A DNA stretch of 11,269 bases, from positions 1-11,269 of the forward strand of contig DAOVVL010000030.1 in NCBI GenBank assembly GCA_030637205.1, in the 5' to 3' direction. Below, in pieces: positions 6,656-11,269 of the stretch. Position numbers and translations under genes: made by a program. Below the pieces are notes generated by a model. That model did not search any database. It was not told where the DNA came from and worked only from the letters and a program-made list of their open reading frames with translations. This stretch comes from Thalassospiraceae bacterium (lineage in GTDB: Bacteria; Pseudomonadota; Alphaproteobacteria; Rhodospirillales; Magnetovibrionaceae). How positions within the stretch are numbered: the stretch's first letter is position 1; each line of letters begins with the position of its first letter.

Positions 6656-8056
6656 TCACCGCCCCGCGCGCGCCCAGTATTCACTAAAAATCTCATCTAC
6701 ATCCGGCTCCACCGTTTCAATCTCGCGCACCACCTTGGTGATATTCATGAAGTGCTTCCAATGCAGGTTTTCGTCGATGGAATTGCCACCCCAACTACCG
6801 CACCCCATCGAAAGCGAAAACGGCAGTCCGTTGTTGAATGAGCCGCCGGTGGCAAAGCAATGGGCCTGATTGACGATGACGCGACAGGTCGGGATGACCT
6901 GGCCCAGCTCCACCGCGCGGTCGTCGCGTTTGGTGTGGATGCCGATTGAATGCCCGGCGCCCTGATGGGCAAGAATTCGGGCTGCGATATCCCGGGCTTC
7001 TTCGAAATCTGCTGCGCGGTAGAGTGCCACAACCCGCGAAAGCTTTTCACCCGAAAGCGGATGATCCGGGCCGATGCCGTCGGTGGGAACGGCAATGAAT
7101 TCGGTGCCTTCCGGCACTTCGCCTTGTAGCCCCAACTCTTTGATCAGGACATCGGCGTCCTTGGCCAGAACCAGCCGGTTCAGTTTGCCGTCCGGCCAGA
7201 GCCGCTGGACAACTTTTTCCCCAAGGATTTCATCCACGACAAAGCCGCCTTCCTTGACCATTGCTGCGACGAACTGATCATAGATCTTGTCGACGACGAC
7301 CAGTGCGTTCTCGGAGGAACACGAAGTGGCGTTATCAAATGTCTTGGATGCTTTGATCTTGGCCGCCGCGTCGGCCAGATCGGCGGTTTCATCGACGATG
7401 ACCGTCACGTTACCTGCCCCAACGCCAATGGCCGGGGACCCAGAGGAATAGGCGCGCCGCACATTGTCCTGAGAGCCGGTCACGACCACCAGATCGGTGA
7501 TCTCCAACATCCGCTGAGTTTTTGCCTTGTCGCCTGGGGGCGGGATCATTTGCACCAGATCGTGGTCAATGCCAAGTTTGTCGAACTCAGTATAGATATG
7601 CCCGATCAGGGTTTCACAGGCGGCGATCCCCTTGGGAGAGGGCGACAGCACGATCGCATTGCCGCATTTCACAGCGTTGATTATGTTGTTAGCCGGTGTT
7701 GCGACAGGGTTGGTTGACGGTACCACAGCACCGATGACCCCGATGGGCCGGGCAATTTCGGTGATACCCTGTGCCGGGTCTTCCGCGATAATGCCACAGG
7801 TTTTAACCCCTGCAATATCGCGCAACAGACCAAGTGTCTTGCGGTGGTTCTTAGTGATCTTGTCTGTGACATTGCCAAGCCCGGTGGTCTGCACGGCAAG
7901 TTCAGCCATCTGTCGGTTGTGGGCGGGTTCCATAATCGCCCATCCAACCGCCTGAGCGACTATATCATAGCGGTCCTGCGTGGCGCCATCTTCAAAACGT
8001 GCTTGTGCCTTGCGCGCGCGCGCAACGATTTCATCTACAATCGATGTGTTCGACAT
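6656..8056 (-). CDS. sauS: CoA-acylating aldehyde dehydrogenase, probably sulfoacetaldehyde dehydrogenase (SauS-like)
   Basis: The 466-residue protein belongs to the EutE/ADHE-type acylating aldehyde dehydrogenases, which interconvert acyl-CoA and aldehyde with NAD(P)H. Next to xsc the logical reaction is sulfoacetyl-CoA to sulfoacetaldehyde, as done by SauS in sulfoacetate degradation. Visible motifs are ARPIGVIGAVVPSTNPVATP (about 102-121), VVVTGSQDNVRRAYSSGSPA (about 190-209), GVGAGNVTVIVDETADL (about 211-227), the catalytic Cys246 in ATSCSSENALVV, and LSMGCGSWGGNSIDENLHWKH (about 415-435), which is typical of the acylating branch. No signal or microcompartment-targeting peptide is obvious. 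The ATG at 8056 follows the hydroxyacid dehydrogenase gene by 27 bases, with a weak AGGA 9 bases upstream. Acetaldehyde or succinate semialdehyde specificity cannot be excluded by sequence; the xsc neighbourhood drives the assignment. Confidence 0.82.
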   Translation of the reverse strand: MSNTSIVDEIVARARKAQARFEDGATQDRYDIVAQAVGWAIMEPAHNRQMAELAVQTTGLGNVTDKITKNHRKTLGLLRDIAGVKTCGIIAEDPAQGITEIARPIGVIGAVVPSTNPVATPANNIINAVKCGNAIVLSPSPKGIAACETLIGHIYTEFDKLGIDHDLVQMIPPPGDKAKTQRMLEITDLVVVTGSQDNVRRAYSSGSPAIGVGAGNVTVIVDETADLADAAAKIKASKTFDNATSCSSENALVVVDKIYDQFVAAMVKEGGFVVDEILGEKVVQRLWPDGKLNRLVLAKDADVLIKELGLQGEVPEGTEFIAVPTDGIGPDHPLSGEKLSRVVALYRAADFEEARDIAARILAHQGAGHSIGIHTKRDDRAVELGQVIPTCRVIVNQAHCFATGGSFNNGLPFSLSMGCGSWGGNSIDENLHWKHFMNITKVVREIETVEPDVDEIFSEYWARAGR

Positions 8057-8083
8057 GGGGAATGGTCCTATCCTGAGCGGGTA

Positions 8084-8998
8084 TTAGCCACGGATGATTT
8101 TCAACGCACTGATCAGCGCTTCTTCATACCGGGTTTTCTGTTTGGTGATCTGATCTTTGGTCCAGCTGTAAAAACCCTTGCCGGATTTCACGCCGATATT
8201 CCCGTCTGCAACCAACTGCTGCATATACGGGCTGGGTTCCGAGGCGTTGCACAGATCAGGGTAAATTCGGCTGGCGGCAGAGTTCTGCACGTCAATGCCA
8301 GAGAAATCCTTTTGCAGCAGCGGTCCGGCCCCGACGTAGCGAATGCCAAAGCTGAGCTGCACCGCAGCGTCTACATCCTCGGGCGAGGCGATGCCCTGTT
8401 CGACCATGAAAATCGCCTCGCGCATCAGCGCGTGCTGAATACGGTTAGCCAAAAAGCCGGGAATGTCCTTTTTGACCCAGACCGGGCGCTTATTCAGTGC
8501 CTCGATGACGTCGCACAGGTATTTCCCTACCTGCGGATCGGTGTGCACCGAGCTGACGACCTCGACCAGCGGGATCAAGTGGGCGGGCATGAAGTAATGC
8601 AACCCTGCCATCCGGTTCTGACTGGCCAACCCTTTGCCAATCTCGCTAATTGGATAACTGGAGGAATTGCTGGTGATCGCTGCATCCGGGCGGCAAAGCG
8701 TCTCGACCTGGGCAAATATCTTCTGTTTCAGCTCCAGGTTTTCCGACACGGCCTCGACCACGATGGTGATCTTGTCCCACGGTAAGGCGGCTATATCGGT
8801 GGCCACATTCAGGTTGCGCGCACAATCGGTGGCTTCAAGCTGTTCAAGGCAGTTTTGCACATTGCCGGGGATGGTTTCCGCCTGCATGGCATTGGTTTCG
8901 GCCACATGGGTGATCCAGTCACCCGCGCAGAACGATGCTGCAATTCCGGCCCCCATGGTTCCGCCGCCAATAACAACAACATGATTTTCTGAGGTCAT
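8084..8998 (-). CDS. 3-hydroxyacyl-CoA dehydrogenase-family protein (lambda-crystallin/carnitine dehydrogenase-like)
   Basis: This 304-residue NAD-dependent dehydrogenase has the two-domain 3HCDH fold. The N-terminal Rossmann domain has VVVIGGGTMGAGIAASF (about 7-23). The catalytic set is the serine-rich SNSSSYPIS (110-118), His134 in LHYFMPAHLIPLVEVV, Glu146, and Asn185 in IPGFLANRIQHAL. The helical C-terminal domain ends with NIGVKSGKGFYSW (about 267-279). It is a stand-alone enzyme, with no enoyl-CoA hydratase or thiolase beside it. Members of this single-domain subgroup include enzymes that oxidise free beta-hydroxy acids (L-gulonate 3-dehydrogenase, carnitine dehydrogenase) as well as acyl-CoA thioesters. 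Its start overlaps the tctA stop by four bases (ATGA), so it is translationally coupled to the transporter. It probably acts early on the imported compound. The natural substrate is unknown, and no such enzyme belongs to the described taurine, isethionate or sulfoacetate routes. Confidence 0.85.
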   Translation of the reverse strand: MTSENHVVVIGGGTMGAGIAASFCAGDWITHVAETNAMQAETIPGNVQNCLEQLEATDCARNLNVATDIAALPWDKITIVVEAVSENLELKQKIFAQVETLCRPDAAITSNSSSYPISEIGKGLASQNRMAGLHYFMPAHLIPLVEVVSSVHTDPQVGKYLCDVIEALNKRPVWVKKDIPGFLANRIQHALMREAIFMVEQGIASPEDVDAAVQLSFGIRYVGAGPLLQKDFSGIDVQNSAASRIYPDLCNASEPSPYMQQLVADGNIGVKSGKGFYSWTKDQITKQKTRYEEALISALKIIRG

Positions 8999-10581
8999 TT
9001 GGTCTTCTTTCGATTGCCAGCCGCTTTGATATTAGCTGTGGCTTTTCGGCGTCGGGACGACCCGCGTACGATGGACACCACCGTCGCAATGGTCATGGCG
9101 AAGAATACCAGTGCAATCGGGCTGCTGAAAAAGATCATCGGATCCCCGTCAGAAATCGACAGCGACCGGCGCAGTCCTTTTTCCAGCATCGGCCCCAGGA
9201 CAAAGGCGATAAGGAAGGGAATTGTCGAAATCTCAAAAACCGACATGATAAAACCGACCAGGCCAAAGCAGAACATCACCAGCACATCGAACATATTGTT
9301 GTTAATCGAGTAGCTGCCAAAGACACAAAGCACAAAGATTGCCGGGAAGATCACCGAGGTTGAGATATTGGTGACGATTTTCTGCACATGCTTGATGAAG
9401 ACGACCCCGACAAACCGCAGGGCGATGTCACACATGATTAGCGCACAGAAGAGACCGAAGATCAGGTCGATATGCTGAATGAACATCAGGGGGCCGGGCT
9501 GCAGATCATGGATCATGAACGCCCCGAGCATCACGGCAGTCACCACGTCGCCGGGGATGCCAAGCGCCAGTAATGGCACCAGCGTCGAACCGTTCACCCC
9601 ATTATTTCCTGCCTCAGCAGCGGCCACCCCTTCAAGCGAGCCGTTGCCAAACTCTTCCGGGTGTTTTGATTTCTTGCGAGCGCGCTCATAGCTGACAAAG
9701 GCCGCAGGTGTCGCGCCAAGCCCTGGGATGATCCCGATAAAGAGGCCAATGAACCCACCCCGGATCATATGCGGCAGCGAGGTTAGAAACTCGGCCATGC
9801 TGAGCTTGGAATCTTCTGAATTCAACTCTCCGGTCTGGGTAGAAATGGTGGCACTGCCACCCATTTGGCGAGAACGGTTGAGTTGCATGAATATTTCGGG
9901 GATGGCGAAAAGTCCGATCAAAAGCGGCACAAAACTGAAACCTGCGGTCAGTTGCAACACGCCGAAATCGAAACGGCCAGAGCCTACAAACGGATCCACG
10001 CCGACAGTGGCCACCAAGAAACCCAAACCGCCAGCGATCAATCCTTTGATCATCGACTTGCCAGAAACGCCGCCGATTATGGTGATCGAAAACAGGATCA
10101 GCGCAAAGTATTCGGGTGATTTGAAATAGAGCGCGATACCCCCCAGCAGGGGCAGGATAAGGATCACCACAAAGGTGCTGACCAGATCACCCACACAGGA
10201 CGCCCAGTTGGCCATGTGCAGCGCTTTGCCAGCTTTGCCCTGTTGCGACAGTTTGAAACCATCGATGGCTGTGGCTGTGGCTGCTGGTGTACCCGGAGTG
10301 TTCAACAGGATGGCCGAGAATGACCCGCCATAGATTGCCCCCACATAGACCGCCATTAAAAGGCTAAGCGCGGTAAGCGGTTCCATCGAAAAGGTGAACG
10401 GAAGCGTCAGCGCCACCGCCATCGTGATCGACACGCCCGGGATCGCGCCGCAGAGCGTTCCGATTGCCACGCCGGCAAAAACGGCCAATACATTCTTGAC
10501 CGTCAGGAACATGAAGAACCCGTTCTTGAAATGCTCCATATAGGTCGCGAAATAGTCTATAATCGAATTGATTATTTCCAT
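8995..10581 (-). CDS. tctA: Tripartite tricarboxylate transporter large permease subunit (TctA)
   Basis: TctA is the large membrane subunit of the TTT-family secondary transporters, which take up carboxylates with a periplasmic binding protein. The 528-residue protein has the family's signature repeat. The first copy, GTLCGAIPGVSITMAVALTL (about 41-60) with AIYGGSFSAILLNTPGTPAA (about 82-101), is mirrored in the second half by IGIIPGLGATPAAF and ALGIPGDVVTAVMLGAFM. About a dozen hydrophobic segments are present and the C-terminus is strongly basic (SSRRRKA...NRKKTK), consistent with a cytoplasmic tail. The ATG at 10581 follows the tctB stop by 27 bases, preceded by the purine-rich GGGGGAAA. 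The end overlaps the next gene by ATGA. In this operon the cargo is probably the sulfonate substrate or a carboxylated precursor; that is inferred from position. Confidence 0.96.
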   Translation of the reverse strand: MEIINSIIDYFATYMEHFKNGFFMFLTVKNVLAVFAGVAIGTLCGAIPGVSITMAVALTLPFTFSMEPLTALSLLMAVYVGAIYGGSFSAILLNTPGTPAATATAIDGFKLSQQGKAGKALHMANWASCVGDLVSTFVVILILPLLGGIALYFKSPEYFALILFSITIIGGVSGKSMIKGLIAGGLGFLVATVGVDPFVGSGRFDFGVLQLTAGFSFVPLLIGLFAIPEIFMQLNRSRQMGGSATISTQTGELNSEDSKLSMAEFLTSLPHMIRGGFIGLFIGIIPGLGATPAAFVSYERARKKSKHPEEFGNGSLEGVAAAEAGNNGVNGSTLVPLLALGIPGDVVTAVMLGAFMIHDLQPGPLMFIQHIDLIFGLFCALIMCDIALRFVGVVFIKHVQKIVTNISTSVIFPAIFVLCVFGSYSINNNMFDVLVMFCFGLVGFIMSVFEISTIPFLIAFVLGPMLEKGLRRSLSISDGDPMIFFSSPIALVFFAMTIATVVSIVRGSSRRRKATANIKAAGNRKKTK

Positions 10582-10608
10582 GATGAGTTTCCCCCATATG
10601 ATACCGGG

Positions 10609-11118
10609 TTAAAAGAGGCCATTGAACAAAGCACCTCGCGGGATGCTGATACTGGCTATTTTTTCAAAGAACAGGAACATCACTATGACGAACCCCACCG
10701 AAATGAGGATGGATTTCTTCAAGTCCTGATAACCGAACATCCGCATAAGCAGGATCATCGCGACACACACCGCGGGCATCATACCGACCCAGCGGATCGC
10801 CCAGATCGCGATCAGGATCAGCGCAATACAAAGCAGAGTGGCAGTGGTGATGCGTTTTTCCTCGGCCCGATCGGATTCAGCAGCCGTTGTATGACCGTTA
10901 TAGATCAATAAGATACTGAGAAATATCAGAAACCCAGCCAAAGCCTTGGGAAAGAAATCAGGGGCTATGAAGGTTCCGGGTACCATTGGGTCGACAACCT
11001 GCCACGGAATGATTCCAAACATCAGGATGATGGAAAAGACCAGCAGCACCAAACCGAGGATCGAATCCCTGTTGGCGATGCGTTGGCCGATCTTGTCGGT
11101 GAATCTCAGTTCGGTCAT
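10609..11118 (-). CDS. tctB: Tripartite tricarboxylate transporter small membrane subunit (TctB)
   Basis: TctB is the poorly conserved small membrane partner of TctA. The protein is 169 residues with about four or five hydrophobic segments, the first being SILGLVLLVFSIILMFGIIP near residue 20-39. Later ones lie around ALAGFLIFLSILLIY, LLCIALILIAIWAI and SILISVGFVIVMFLFF. An upstream ATG at 11172 would add an Arg-rich 18-residue extension untypical of the family. The ATG at 11118 has a good GGAGG 6 bases upstream and is chosen. It lies between tctC and tctA as expected for the TTT operon order C-B-A. Identification rests on size, hydrophobicity and position. Confidence 0.9.
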   Translation of the reverse strand: MTELRFTDKIGQRIANRDSILGLVLLVFSIILMFGIIPWQVVDPMVPGTFIAPDFFPKALAGFLIFLSILLIYNGHTTAAESDRAEEKRITTATLLCIALILIAIWAIRWVGMMPAVCVAMILLMRMFGYQDLKKSILISVGFVIVMFLFFEKIASISIPRGALFNGLF

Positions 11119-11124
11119 CTGGGG

Positions 11125-11129
11125 CCTCC
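11125..11129 (-). promoter_or_regulatory. Ribosome binding site that sets the tctB start
   Basis: On the minus strand this reads GGAGG, 6 bases before the ATG at 11118-11116. It decides for the 169-residue form of TctB over the longer in-frame start at 11172. Confidence 0.65.
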
Positions 11130-11194
11130 GTGTAATTTTGCGTCTATTATCTGGCGCGCACCGCGCCATCATGACGGCGACGTAAAGTGCAGGT

Positions 11195-11222
11195 GACAGC
11201 CCCGGATCAGGCCGGGGCTGTC
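11195..11222 (-). terminator. Strong hairpin between tctC and tctB (attenuator or mRNA stabiliser)
   Basis: GACAGCCCCGG and CCGGGGCTGTC form a perfect 11-bp stem with a 6-base loop, starting 8 bases after the tctC stop. There is no T-run on the minus-strand side, so it does not look like a complete intrinsic terminator. Hairpins in this position commonly keep the binding-protein message more abundant than that of the membrane subunits by blocking 3' decay or reducing read-through. The perfect pairing makes a functional structure likely; its exact role is inferred. Confidence 0.6.
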
Positions 11223-11230
11223 GAGAGTGT

Positions 11231-11269
11231 TTATTCCTTCAGCAGGCCAAGATCGGGGACGCGCGCGCG
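11231..11269 (-). CDS. tctC: 3' end of a TctC-type periplasmic binding protein gene, cut by the window
   Basis: Only the last 12 codons and the stop TAA (11233-11231) are visible, ending VPDLGLLKE. Binding proteins of tripartite tricarboxylate transporters often end in a similar DLGL/GLLK-type tail, and tctC normally precedes tctB. The call depends mainly on position directly upstream of tctB and tctA. Signal peptide and ligand-binding domains would be to the right of the window, as would the operon promoter. Confidence 0.6.
   Translation of the reverse strand, partial: RARVPDLGLLKE

Noticed and set aside
7844..8785. Long plus-strand frame of about 313 codons spanning two minus-strand genes
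   Set aside because: It crosses the boundary of the SauS-like and hydroxyacid dehydrogenase genes in antisense and shows no protein-family features.
11119..11172. A longer TctB with an 18-residue basic extension
   Set aside because: The downstream ATG at 11118 has GGAGG at ideal spacing and gives the family-typical length.
1..11269. CRISPR arrays, tRNA/rRNA genes, prophage or defence systems
   Set aside because: I saw no regularly spaced repeats, RNA-gene signatures, phage structural genes or nuclease/helicase modules.

Overview
The window looks like part of an alphaproteobacterial genome, most likely from the Rhodobacteraceae/Roseobacter group. That placement is an inference from protein style, moderate GC and the combination of sulfonate genes, not from a phylogenetic marker. 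Apart from an insertion-sequence end at the left, all confident genes lie on the minus strand and read from right to left as one operon-like block.

Layout from left to right. Positions 1-751 hold the 3' part of an IS30-family transposase and its right inverted repeat. Positions 752-987 are a gene-poor flank with short GCGGAC repeats. The sulfonate block follows, listed here in transcription order. The last codons of a TctC-type binding protein sit at the right edge. Then come tctB, tctA, a 3-hydroxyacyl-CoA dehydrogenase-family protein, a SauS-like CoA-acylating aldehyde dehydrogenase, CoA-transferase subunits A and B, a short remnant of a GMC oxidoreductase, sulfoacetaldehyde acetyltransferase (xsc), a YeiH/SuyZ-type sulfate/sulfite exporter and phosphate acetyltransferase (pta).

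The core logic is clear. Xsc cleaves sulfoacetaldehyde with phosphate to sulfite and acetyl phosphate. Pta turns acetyl phosphate into acetyl-CoA. The YeiH-type membrane protein probably exports the inorganic sulfur product. Upstream, the SauS-like enzyme would make sulfoacetaldehyde by reducing sulfoacetyl-CoA. In the described sulfoacetate pathway the acyl-CoA is made by the ligase SauT and the acid enters through SauU. Neither is visible here. Instead there is a two-subunit CoA-transferase of the succinyl-CoA:3-oxoacid type, a tripartite tricarboxylate-type (TTT) transporter and a hydroxyacid dehydrogenase. I infer either an ATP-independent variant of sulfoacetate activation, or a pathway for a larger beta-hydroxy sulfonate that yields sulfoacetyl-CoA.

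Between the CoA-transferase genes and xsc lie about 35 codons of the C-terminus of a choline-dehydrogenase-like GMC oxidoreductase, the family of isethionate dehydrogenase IseJ. This suggests that the cluster once contained another route into sulfoacetaldehyde. No regulator, sulfite dehydrogenase, taurine aminotransferase or taurine dehydrogenase is seen in the window. The operon continues past the right edge.
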